A stretch of DNA of 6,786 nucleotides, taken from positions 1 through 6,786 of the forward strand of contig CALKYL010000021.1 of the NCBI GenBank assembly GCA_938003515.1, read 5' to 3'. A program made the position numbers and the translations under genes. The stretch is from an uncultured bacterium (GTDB taxonomy: Bacteria > Planctomycetota > UBA1135 > UBA2386). Shown here piece after piece: positions 1 to 6,085 of this stretch. The number at the start of each line of letters is the position of its first letter. The first letter of the stretch is position 1. The notes under the pieces are model-generated. The model made no database searches and was not told the origin of the DNA. It worked only from the letters and a program-made list of their open reading frames with translations.

Positions 1-1660
1 CGACGGTGACGTAGGTGCTCGTCGGGCCCACGCGGCCCGCGAGCGATTCGCCGAAGCCCGCGACCTGCACGTAGGACGTGCCGGGCGCAAGCGGCGGCGC
101 GGTCGGCAGCAGGACCGGCGGCTGCAGGCCGACCACGACCGCCTCGCCGTCGGAGCGGCGCAAGATGGCGTTCCACGTCATGCCGGCGCCGTCGAGGTAC
201 GAGGTCCCGGGGGCCGGCGGCGGAATGGAAGAGGCCAGGATGCTGCCCCAGCCGACCGCCGTGCCGTCGGAGCAGATCGCGATCGCGAAGTTCTGCGCCG
301 CGACGATGTCGACGAAGGTGCGGCCGGGCGGCGGGCTCGGCACCGCCTGCATGGTCGCGTCCGGCTTGCCGAAGTAGAACAGCTGGCCGTCGGAGCGCAG
401 CAGCAGCGTCCAGGTCGGCATGCACTCGATCTCGACGTAGCTCGTGCCCGGCGGCAGCGGCGGCACGTTGCACTCGCCGAAGCCGTTGGTGCCGAACGCC
501 AGCACCTGCCCGTCGCTGCGCAGCAGCACCGAGTGGCCGTTGCTGACCGTCAGGTCCGTGTAGACGAGGCCCGGGGGCAGCGGCGGCACGTTGGTCTGCC
601 CGGCCAGCCCGATGCCCCACGCGAACACCTGCCCGTCGCTGCGCCGCGCCAGCGCGTGGCTCGTGCCGGCCCGCACCTGCACGTAGCGCAGGCCGGCCGG
701 CAGCGGCGGAAAGGCGACGGTGCCGTTCGTCGAGCCGATGTCGTCGACCGTGCCGTCCGAGTAGAGCAGGAGCGTCGTGTTGTACGACGGCGCGACGTCG
801 ACGTAGCGGCGCAGCGCCGGCGCGCGGAGCGGCTCCCGGTACGGCACGTAGTGTTCGAGGAAGCCGTTGTGCCCGAACGACAACAGGCTGCCGTCCGACA
901 GCCGCGCGACGCCGTGCAGCTGCCCGGCGTCGAGCTGCACGCACGACCGGCCTGCCGGGATCGCCGGCGGCTGCGTTCCGGGCGGCTGCAGCGGCACGTT
1001 GCCCCAGGCCACCAGCACGTCGTCCGACCGGGACGCGACGCTCCACTCGGCGCCCGCCGCGACGTGCGTGTAGACCGTCGAAGGCGGCAGCGGCGGCACG
1101 TTGCACTGGCCGAACTGGTTGTCACCGAACGCTTCGATCCACCCGTCCGAGCGCAGCGCCAGCGTGAAGCCGCCGTCGACCGACAGCGCGAGGTCGGTGA
1201 AGGTCACGCCGGCCGGCACGGCCGGCGGCACGTTCTGGCCGAAGTCGTTGCGGCCGAACAGCAGCAGCGACCCGTCCGACAGCATCAGCCCGGTGCGGCC
1301 GGAACTCGCGCGGATGTCGACGACGCTGGTGCCCGGTGGCAGCGGCGGCACGTTGGTCTCCCCGTGGCCGTTGATGCCCCACGCGACGACCACGCCGTCC
1401 GAACGCAGCAGCACGGCGTGCATCGGCACGCACACGCGCACGTAGCGCATGCCCGGCGGCAGTGGCGGGGCGACCGGCGGCTGGTAGAAGCCGAAGGGCC
1501 AGAAGAAGCCCCAGCCCACCGCCGATCCGTCCGACAGGATGCCCATGCCGGCGCTGTAGCCCGCAGATACGTCGGTGTAGGCAAGGCCCGCTGGGGGCGG
1601 TGGAACCCGCGTCTGGAAGTACCCATCCTGTCCCTGCACGTAGGCGCGTCCGTTCGACAG
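1..1660 (-). repeat. Coding tandem repeat, period about 123 bp (41 residues), about 13 units
   Basis: The propeller gene shows a DNA-level period matching its protein repeat. The 18-mer GGCAGCGGCGGCACGTTG occurs exactly at 453-470, 576-593, 1086-1103 and 1338-1355. The first two copies are 123 bp apart, which is 41 codons, and the others are near multiples of it. It encodes the minus-strand NVPPLP loop of the repeat. Some units have drifted. The unit around residues 289-305 has SDD instead of SDG and a shortened loop. The units around 332-378 and 500-545 have lost the NVPPLPPG loop. The array is therefore old enough to have diverged but still keeps nearly identical segments. Confidence 0.8.
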
Positions 1661-1891
1661 CAAGTGGGCGGTCGCGTTGAACCCGCAAGAGACGCGGACA
1701 CACGGGTACTCGCGCGAGCGCGTGTCGAAGCCGAAGCGCACCCACTGGACCACGTAGTCGTCGGGCTTCTGGTGCCACTGCGCACGAAGACCCCCGAGCA
1801 GGAGCACGCACGCCGCCGCACCCACCGCCCACGACGTCCGGGCATCGCGCCGTCGAGGGGAGAACAGCCGGTTCGGTGCGGATCGGTTCAT
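1..1891 (-). CDS. Secreted RCC1-like repeat (beta-propeller type) protein, C-terminus beyond left edge
   Basis: An open frame begins at ATG 1891 and stays open for 630 codons to the left edge with no stop, so the C-terminus is missing. The first 37 residues look like a signal peptide: an Arg-rich start, a hydrophobic core at about 21-35 (AVGAAACVLLLGG) and a likely cleavage site in LRA|QW. From about residue 79 to the edge the protein is built of units of about 41 residues with the pattern LRSDGxVxAWGxNxxGQxNVPPLPPGxxYxxVxAG. SDG (or SNG/SDD) recurs at residues 79, 120, 164, 205, 248, 289, 332, 378, 418, 459, 500, 541 and 580. This is the short bacterial form of the RCC1 repeat, a family that folds into beta-propellers. 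Such secreted proteins usually serve binding or surface roles; the ligand here is unknown. The start lies 4 bases after the upstream stop, so the two genes are probably cotranscribed. Codon phase is intact throughout. Confidence 0.88.
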   Translation of the reverse strand, partial: MNRSAPNRLFSPRRRDARTSWAVGAAACVLLLGGLRAQWHQKPDDYVVQWVRFGFDTRSREYPCVRVSCGFNATAHLLSNGRAYVQGQDGYFQTRVPPPPAGLAYTDVSAGYSAGMGILSDGSAVGWGFFWPFGFYQPPVAPPLPPGMRYVRVCVPMHAVLLRSDGVVVAWGINGHGETNVPPLPPGTSVVDIRASSGRTGLMLSDGSLLLFGRNDFGQNVPPAVPAGVTFTDLALSVDGGFTLALRSDGWIEAFGDNQFGQCNVPPLPPSTVYTHVAAGAEWSVASRSDDVLVAWGNVPLQPPGTQPPAIPAGRSCVQLDAGQLHGVARLSDGSLLSFGHNGFLEHYVPYREPLRAPALRRYVDVAPSYNTTLLLYSDGTVDDIGSTNGTVAFPPLPAGLRYVQVRAGTSHALARRSDGQVFAWGIGLAGQTNVPPLPPGLVYTDLTVSNGHSVLLRSDGQVLAFGTNGFGECNVPPLPPGTSYVEIECMPTWTLLLRSDGQLFYFGKPDATMQAVPSPPPGRTFVDIVAAQNFAIAICSDGTAVGWGSILASSIPPPAPGTSYLDGAGMTWNAILRRSDGEAVVVGLQPPVLLPTAPPLAPGTSYVQVAGFGESLAGRVGPTSTYVTV

Positions 1892-1895
1892 TGGT

Positions 1896-2927
1896 TCAGT
1901 AGCTCATCCACAGGCCGGGCGTCGCCGCGTACAGAGACGCGTCGGCACACGCGGGAAACGCGCCCCCCGTCACCGGCGCGACGAGCAGGCACACGACCTG
2001 GATCGTCAGGATGCCGTTCGTCGGCGTCGCCGGTAGAGTCAGCGGGAAGCGGATCGCCTCCCAGTAGGAATTGGGGGCGGCCGTCAGCGTCGCCCCGAAC
2101 TGGGGTACCCAAAGCTCTGCGCCGCCGGGCAACGGCACCGGCGCAAAACCCCCCGCGGTGCCCGGAAAGCCGAGCTGCAGCGCAACGATCGACAAAGCGC
2201 TCGCCGTCTGCCTCGGGTGGCGCGACATGACCAGCGAGAACGTCACGCCGGGGCCCGGCGGCGGTCCCTCCCAGTCGAGCAGCATGCGCGGCATCGCCGG
2301 CGCGATCTGCGGATCCGACACGCCGATCTGGTGGCCGAACGGGAGCAGCGCGCACTGCGGCGTCGAGCCGCCGAACGCGTTGGGCGTCGGATAGCCACCG
2401 GCCGGACCGCCCGGAGGCAGCACCACCGGCCCGGTGCCGTCGGTGCGCCCGACGAAGCTGTCGAGGTCGGCGATGCCGAACAGGGCGTCCTGACGGACGC
2501 CGCCGACGATCGACAGGCAATCGACGGTCGTCGAAGCGAGCGAAGGGACTGCCGCGGTGTGCGGGTGGCTCAGCCGCCCCACGATGCCGTCGAACTGGTC
2601 GACGCCGTTGTCGGCGGCGCCGCTCGTGGCGTTGGAACACGTGGTTCCGGGTGGCACGGCGAACGGCAGCACGGGGGTCAACGTCTCATTGGGTGACGGA
2701 TTGCCATAGTTCGACAGCCCGCAGAAGGTAACGAAGTCGGTGGGCACGCCGAACTCGTCCACGCCCACGCGCACGCTGACGTCGGTGATGGCGCACTGCC
2801 GACCGTCCGACCTGGCCGAAGAACTGGTGGCTCCAGAGCAGATCCCCTCTACCGTTGAACACCGCGACGAAGCCGGCGGTGGCGAGGGCGCCCGCCGGCC
2901 CGACGACGCCCGCGCCCTGCCAGCCAC
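1896..2927 (-). CDS. 3' half of a frameshifted secreted protein of unknown function
   Basis: This open frame ends at TGA 1896-1898. Its first 39 codons (2927 down to about 2811) are Arg/Ser/Pro-rich and read like a shadow of the overlapping upstream frame. Convincing coding sequence starts near 2810 with SDGRQCAITDVSVRVGVDEFG and runs 304 residues to the C-terminus GLWMSY. The sequence is rich in Gly, Pro, Thr and beta-branched residues, with scattered cysteines, as expected of an extracytoplasmic beta-rich protein. I do not recognise a domain in it. It continues the protein encoded by the frame ending at 2686: joining the two by skipping one base near 2811 gives a product of about 520 residues. 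Its stop lies 4 bases before the ATG of the propeller gene. The annotated start at 2927 is probably not used. Confidence 0.7.
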   Translation of the reverse strand: MAGRARASSGRRAPSPPPASSRCSTVEGICSGATSSSARSDGRQCAITDVSVRVGVDEFGVPTDFVTFCGLSNYGNPSPNETLTPVLPFAVPPGTTCSNATSGAADNGVDQFDGIVGRLSHPHTAAVPSLASTTVDCLSIVGGVRQDALFGIADLDSFVGRTDGTGPVVLPPGGPAGGYPTPNAFGGSTPQCALLPFGHQIGVSDPQIAPAMPRMLLDWEGPPPGPGVTFSLVMSRHPRQTASALSIVALQLGFPGTAGGFAPVPLPGGAELWVPQFGATLTAAPNSYWEAIRFPLTLPATPTNGILTIQVVCLLVAPVTGGAFPACADASLYAATPGLWMSY

Positions 2928-3459
2928 CCGGCACGTTGCTCTCCGGCAGCAACTCGTCGAACGTCTCGCCGCAGATCGCGAGGCGCATCTCGAGCGGATC
3001 GCTGGCCGGCCAGACGGAGATCGCGCGGGCGTTGCTCGCCCGGAACACGTTCGTGCCAGCGGTGGGGTTGGACCCGTAGAAGAACCGCTGGAAGCCGATG
3101 ATGTCGTCCGCCACCCCCGCCTGCTGCAGCATCACGATCTGGCGGTCGGGGGAGTTCTGGGCCGTGCCCGTGAGGAACGCAGCCATCGATGCTGCCGGCA
3201 GGTTCGCGGGAGCCCCAGAGAACAGAACGGGTCCTCCGACACCCGTATCGCGCACCTCGATCGTCCCGACCGAGTAGGCCCATCCGTCCCCCGGCGTCTT
3301 GACGTCGGCCCAGACCTCGCCGAAGTCGGTGCCCACGAAGCCCGGCGGCCCCGGCGGCACCGTCGAATCATGCGTGGAGAAGCGAGTCTGCTCGGGAAGG
3401 ACCTGCGCCGGCAGGCCGCTGCACCAGCACGGCACGGCCAGCGCGAGCAGACGGGTCAG
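2686..3459 (-). CDS. 5' half of a frameshifted secreted protein, signal peptide and SBBP-like segment
   Basis: Read from CTG 3459, this frame gives a textbook signal peptide, TRLLALAVPCWCSGLPA|Q, followed by about 195 plausible residues ending in FVAVFNGRGDLLWSHQFFGQ at about 2812. That last segment resembles the bacterial SBBP type of beta-propeller repeat (AFVAKxDxxGNLLWSxxxGG), a weak likeness judged by eye. After 2812 the frame turns Arg/His-rich and stops at 2686, while the real protein appears to continue in the other frame. The only standard start in this frame is GTG 3435, which would cut off the hydrophobic core. No ATG, GTG or TTG lies between GTG 3435 and the upstream in-frame stop TGA at 3525-3523. 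Either CTG 3459 is the start, or translation normally enters from ATG 3515 when the heptamer array has a different length. The function is unknown; it may be a secreted or surface protein. Confidence 0.68.
   Translation of the reverse strand: MTRLLALAVPCWCSGLPAQVLPEQTRFSTHDSTVPPGPPGFVGTDFGEVWADVKTPGDGWAYSVGTIEVRDTGVGGPVLFSGAPANLPAASMAAFLTGTAQNSPDRQIVMLQQAGVADDIIGFQRFFYGSNPTAGTNVFRASNARAISVWPASDPLEMRLAICGETFDELLPESNVPGGWQGAGVVGPAGALATAGFVAVFNGRGDLLWSHQFFGQVGRSAVRHHRRQRARGRGRVRRAHRLRYLLRAVELWQSVTQ
2805..2817 (-). other. Frame change (+1) inside the secreted protein gene
   Basis: Upstream of this point the frame ending at 2686 has protein-like content, and downstream the frame ending at 1896 has it. 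Skipping the single base at 2811 or 2812 (GGCCAG-G-TCGGAC) joins FFGQ to SDGRQC with no other change. No classic programmed +1 slip site with a stop or rare codon is visible. A sequencing or assembly error or a genuine inactivating mutation is therefore more likely than recoding. Confidence 0.75.
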
Positions 3460-3499
3460 CTTCGAGCTTCGAGCTTCGAGCTTCGAGCTTCGAGTTGCG
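3458..3499. repeat. Heptanucleotide tandem repeat (AGCTTCG), five perfect copies and one degenerate
   Basis: AGCTTCG is repeated head to tail at 3458-3464, 3465-3471, 3472-3478, 3479-3485 and 3486-3492, followed by a degenerate copy AGTTGCG at 3493-3499. The array abuts the signal-peptide coding sequence of the minus-strand secreted protein gene. Because 7 is not a multiple of 3 and the unit contains no stop in any phase, the array is open in all frames. On the minus strand every frame reads as rotations of RSSKLEA. Gain or loss of a unit would therefore shift whichever start lies upstream relative to the gene. Confidence 0.95.
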
Positions 3500-3604
3500 A
3501 ACGCACTGCAGGCATCAAAGGGTCAGCCTTTACGACCACGCGCAGAATCTCCCGTCGGAACCCCCGACGCCCCCGAGACTCTACCTCCTCGTCGCCGTGC
3601 GCGA

Positions 3605-3633
3605 AGTGCATCCGCAAGCCCGTCGCATGTCAA
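3605..3633 (-). promoter_or_regulatory. Possible promoter for the secreted-protein operon
   Basis: On the minus strand a perfect -35 box TTGACA (3633-3628) is followed by a 17-base spacer and TGCACT (3610-3605), a poor match to the -10 consensus. It would place a transcript start near 3598, about 80-140 bases before the candidate start codons. The support is the -35 box and spacing only. A second -10-like hexamer, TAGAGT (3583-3578), lies downstream without a good -35. Confidence 0.28.
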
Positions 3634-3807
3634 GCCCATGCCACGACAGCGCGGCCCGGCGATGCGATGCCACGGCGGTTGGCGGTCCGGACGGCGGCAT
3701 CGAGCGATCGAACAGGCGATCGGTCGAAGCCGATGGCGCGCCAGGGGCCGCGCGGAACGACGGGCGAGCGCCCCGGCTGCCGTTCGCACACCCACCCGAG
3801 CCACGCC

Positions 3808-3840
3808 GCCTCCGCGGCGGACGCCGCGCGCCGCCGAGGC
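3808..3840 (-). terminator. GC-rich hairpin after the flavoenzyme gene, possible terminator
   Basis: Beginning 18 bases beyond the stop of the flavoenzyme gene, GCCTC (3808-3812) can pair with GAGGC (3836-3840) and GGCGG (3816-3820) with CCGCC (3831-3835). An alternative inner stem is CGCGGC (3813-3818) with GCCGCG (3823-3828). There is no T-run on the minus strand afterwards, so it is not a standard intrinsic terminator. Such structures can arise by chance in DNA of this composition. Confidence 0.25.
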
Positions 3841-3857
3841 ATCCGCAGCCCCCGCCG

Positions 3858-5621
3858 CTACGCCGGCGCCTTCGCCGCCAACAGCTCGCGCGCCTTCTCG
3901 GCCTCGGCGTGACGCACGACCCGGCCGATCGTGCGCTCGAGATCGCGCGCGACCGTCGTCAGGTGCTCGCGCCGCGCGAGGCCCACCTTGCCCTCGCCCT
4001 CCAGCCGATGCGGCGACACCGTCAGCCCGAGCGCGTGGAAGCCGCTCTTCTCGAGCAGCGCGCGGCCGACGTCGGGGCCGACCTGCTGCAGCACGCGCAG
4101 CACGATCTCGCCGACCAGCTGCTCGCCCTCGGCGAGGCGCGTCTGCATGTAGGCGAGCGTCTCGTCGAGCGGCATGCGCTCGCCGACCTTGGTGTGCGCG
4201 TCGACGAGGATCGACGGGAAGTGCGGCGAGCCGATGAACTCGCGGCGCTGCGGCTCCGGCGCGGCCAGCGCCCACTCGCGCAGGAAGCCCTGCACGAAGT
4301 CGCCGAGCTGCAAGAAGCGCATGCCGACCACGCCGAACGGCTCGTAGTCCTGCGGCGACAGCCGGTAGACCTTCTGGTGGATCAGGTGGCAGGTGAACGA
4401 CCAGTAGAGGAAGTTGTCCCAGAACACCTTGTGCGCCATCGCCGACGGGTGGCCGTAGACCGGCGCCGCGCGGCGGAACAGGTCGGTGCAGCCGCCGAAC
4501 AGCGAGCGGTAGAGCAGGTTCAGGTGGTTCGCCTTGCCGTCGAGGTCGCCGCCGGCGAGGTCCGTGCGGATCATCTCGACCGTGAAGCTGTTGGCCGACG
4601 CGATGAAGTCCGTGCCCGGGCTGTAGAGCGGGTCGCAGAACGCGCCCGCCTCGCCGACCAGCGCCCAGCGGTCCTTCGACCAGCAGCGCGCGACGTTGTG
4701 GCTGTAGCCCTTGAGGCACAGGAAGTCGATCACCTCGAACGGCTCGATCAGCTTCGCGAGGTGCGGTTCGTGCTGGCGCAGGAACGCCATCGTGTTGTCG
4801 AGGCCGGCGACGATCTTCGGGTCGTGCAGCTCGTCGTGCAGCACGAGGCCGACCGAGTGCGTGCCGGTCGACAGCGGGATCAGCCACGCCCAGTAGCCCG
4901 GCCCCATGAAGTGGTTGGTCGAGCGCCAGCGCTCGGCCGAGCACGGCCGCTCGAACCAGTCGGTCTGCGAGCGGTCGACCATGTCGTTCATGTCGACGCG
5001 GCCCTTGACGCGGAACCAGCTCGCGTGCGCCGCGTGCGGCGATCCGCGCGTCGTCTTCATGCGCTTGCGCAGGAGCGCCTGCCGGCCGGACGCGTCGACG
5101 ACCCAGCGCGCGGTGACGCTGCCGCTCGGAGCGCCCGGCGCGCGGCCCTCGTACGCGACCCGGTGCAGGCCGCCGTCCTCGCTCAGCTCGATGTCGGTGA
5201 CCTTGGCGCCCTCGATCATCGTCACGCCGTCGGCCTCGTTCATCTCGCGCAGGTCGTTCTCGAGCCGGCCGCGGTCCAGCTGGTACGAACGCACGACCGG
5301 CTCCGAGCACGGGCCGATCTCGGTGCGTTCGCACAGCGGCAGCTCGCCGCCGCCGGGGAAGAAGCGCAGCCCGAGCTTCACGAGGTGGCGCTCGAGCAGG
5401 TACTGCTCGAGGCCGAGGCCCTCGAGGTACTGGCAGCCGAGCTCGACCGACGACTCACCCACCTTGTGGGCGGCGTCGGGCAGCGGCCGCGCGGTGCGCT
5501 CGACGACCGTGACGGACAATTCGGGCAGCTCGCGGCGCAGGTGGCGGGCCAGCAGGAGGCCGGCGAGTCCCCCGCCGCAGACGACGACGTCCTGCGGCGA
5601 GGACGGATTCGGATCGCTCAT
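3858..5621 (-). CDS. FAD-dependent oxidoreductase of the flavin-dependent halogenase superfamily
   Basis: The product has 587 residues. The N-terminus carries the FAD-binding Rossmann motif GGGLAG (16-21), with the ribose-binding Glu at the end of strand 2 (VVER, 39-42). Further flavin motifs are KVGESSV (53-59), DASGR (176-180) and GEAGAFCDPLYSPG (323-336), the last matching the second flavin motif of this family. WAWLIP (244-249) fits WxWxIP, the signature of flavin-dependent halogenases. Lys82 in HLVKLGLRFF lies roughly where halogenases keep the catalytic lysine, by eye and without alignment. Such enzymes need reduced flavin from a partner and act on free or carrier-bound substrates. I chose ATG 5621 because the upstream extension to 5717 is low-complexity Arg/Gly/Ser sequence. 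No clear ribosome site is seen. It diverges from an acyl carrier protein gene, suggesting a carrier-tethered substrate. Non-halogenating relatives (oxygenases, reductases) carry similar motifs, so the reaction is uncertain. Confidence 0.85.
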   Translation of the reverse strand: MSDPNPSSPQDVVVCGGGLAGLLLARHLRRELPELSVTVVERTARPLPDAAHKVGESSVELGCQYLEGLGLEQYLLERHLVKLGLRFFPGGGELPLCERTEIGPCSEPVVRSYQLDRGRLENDLREMNEADGVTMIEGAKVTDIELSEDGGLHRVAYEGRAPGAPSGSVTARWVVDASGRQALLRKRMKTTRGSPHAAHASWFRVKGRVDMNDMVDRSQTDWFERPCSAERWRSTNHFMGPGYWAWLIPLSTGTHSVGLVLHDELHDPKIVAGLDNTMAFLRQHEPHLAKLIEPFEVIDFLCLKGYSHNVARCWSKDRWALVGEAGAFCDPLYSPGTDFIASANSFTVEMIRTDLAGGDLDGKANHLNLLYRSLFGGCTDLFRRAAPVYGHPSAMAHKVFWDNFLYWSFTCHLIHQKVYRLSPQDYEPFGVVGMRFLQLGDFVQGFLREWALAAPEPQRREFIGSPHFPSILVDAHTKVGERMPLDETLAYMQTRLAEGEQLVGEIVLRVLQQVGPDVGRALLEKSGFHALGLTVSPHRLEGEGKVGLARREHLTTVARDLERTIGRVVRHAEAEKARELLAAKAPA

Positions 5622-5663
5622 GGAGTGATGGCTCGGGCCGCGGCGCCCGCCGCGGACCGTCGC

Positions 5664-5692
5664 AGCGTATCGGCCGCGCGCCGCGCTTCCAA
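5664..5692 (-). promoter_or_regulatory. Weak candidate promoter for the flavoenzyme gene
   Basis: On the minus strand, TTGGAA (5692-5687) and TACGCT (5669-5664) are separated by 17 bases, in the 139-base divergent gap. Matches to the consensus are 4/6 and 3/6. It would start a transcript about 36 bases before ATG 5621. Position and spacing are right, but the boxes are poor. Confidence 0.22.
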
Positions 5693-5710
5693 CCGGCTCG
5701 GACGGCGACC

Positions 5711-5739
5711 TTGCCACGCCATCGCGGCCTTCCTAGGAT
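5711..5739 (+). promoter_or_regulatory. Candidate sigma-70-type promoter for the carrier-protein operon
   Basis: TTGCCA (5711-5716, 5/6 to consensus) and TAGGAT (5734-5739, 4/6) are separated by exactly 17 bases. The expected transcript start, near 5746, gives a leader of about 15 bases that still contains the GGAG ribosome site at 5750-5753, 7 bases before ATG 5761. It sits back to back with the divergent flavoenzyme gene, so shared regulation is plausible. Confidence 0.45.
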
Positions 5740-5760
5740 CGCAACGCCCGGAGACCGCGC

Positions 5761-6051
5761 ATGCCAGAATCGTCCGCCCAGCTCGAAGACCGCATCAAGG
5801 AGATCATCGTCGAGACCCTCGCGCTCGAGGACGTCGAGCCGAAGAGCATCGAGACCGAAGCGCCGCTGTTCGGCGAAGGCCTCGGCCTCGACTCGATCGA
5901 CGCGCTCGAGCTGGCGCTCGCGTTCCACAAGGAGTTCGGCGTGCGCACGGTCGAGAACGACGAGCGGAACCGCGAGTACTACTACTCCGTCGCGTCGCTG
6001 GCGAAGTTCATCCGCGACAAGCAGGCGGAGGCCGCCGGCGCCGGGTCGTGA
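5761..6051 (+). CDS. Acyl carrier protein of aryl-polyene/xanthomonadin type
   Basis: This 96-residue protein belongs to the phosphopantetheine-binding acyl carrier family. The attachment motif GLDSIDALEL places the modified serine at residue 45. Helix 1 (about 8-22) and the later helices fit the four-helix fold, and the tail YYYSVASLAKFIRDKQ is like that of the dedicated carriers in aryl polyene loci. The holo form would carry acyl or polyene intermediates as thioesters in the cytoplasm. GGAG at 5750-5753 lies 7 bases before ATG, which fixes the start. It is the first gene of a plus-strand operon with a COG4648-type membrane protein and a probable ligase, and it diverges from a halogenase-like flavoenzyme. 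Length and charge are normal for the family. It is unlikely to be the primary fatty-acid carrier, because the usual fab neighbours are absent and the sequence differs from the AcpP type. Confidence 0.93.
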   Translation: MPESSAQLEDRIKEIIVETLALEDVEPKSIETEAPLFGEGLGLDSIDALELALAFHKEFGVRTVENDERNREYYYSVASLAKFIRDKQAEAAGAGS

Positions 6052-6085
6052 GCGCGGGCCGGGCCGGCCGGGGGACGTGGCGCGC

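Larger units (their letters stand above)
3500..3857. other. Gene-poor spacer between the flavoenzyme and the secreted-protein operon
   Basis: I see no convincing gene here on either strand. Open frames crossing it have Arg/Ala/Pro-rich shadow composition, including a 70-codon minus frame at 3630-3842. It holds the possible promoter at 3605-3633, a GC-rich hairpin at 3808-3840 and a small inverted repeat, CGATCG-AACAGG-CGATCG, at 3705-3722. Base composition is slightly less extreme than in the neighbouring genes. Confidence 0.6.

Noticed and set aside
1780..1891. Tat signal on the propeller protein (RRR near residue 13)
   Set aside because: The Arg run is followed by DAR rather than the hydrophobic residues of the twin-arginine consensus; an ordinary Sec-type signal fits as well.
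533..2230. Plus-strand open frame of 565 codons
   Set aside because: It is antisense to the propeller gene and part of the upstream gene, crosses their junction, and is Arg/Ala/Val/His-rich with no domain; a GC-driven shadow.
3458..3499. CRISPR-like array
   Set aside because: The units are 7 bases long and directly adjacent, with no spacers; it is a simple tandem repeat.
3705..3722. Inverted repeat CGATCG-AACAGG-CGATCG as an operator or terminator
   Set aside because: Only 6-base arms, each itself a palindrome, with no T-run and no position relative to a clear promoter; easily due to chance.
3630..3842. Minus-strand small protein of 70 residues
   Set aside because: No ribosome site, Arg/Ala/Pro-rich composition like the shadows, and it overlaps the possible hairpin downstream of the flavoenzyme gene.
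3523..5334. Minus-strand open frame of 603 codons
   Set aside because: Same strand as the flavoenzyme but a different frame; Arg/Ala-rich shadow with no stop because of high GC at third positions.
5619..5717. Upstream start (ATG 5717) for the flavoenzyme
   Set aside because: The extra 32 residues are Arg/Gly/Ser-rich and unlike the family N-terminus, and the extension would use most of the divergent promoter gap.
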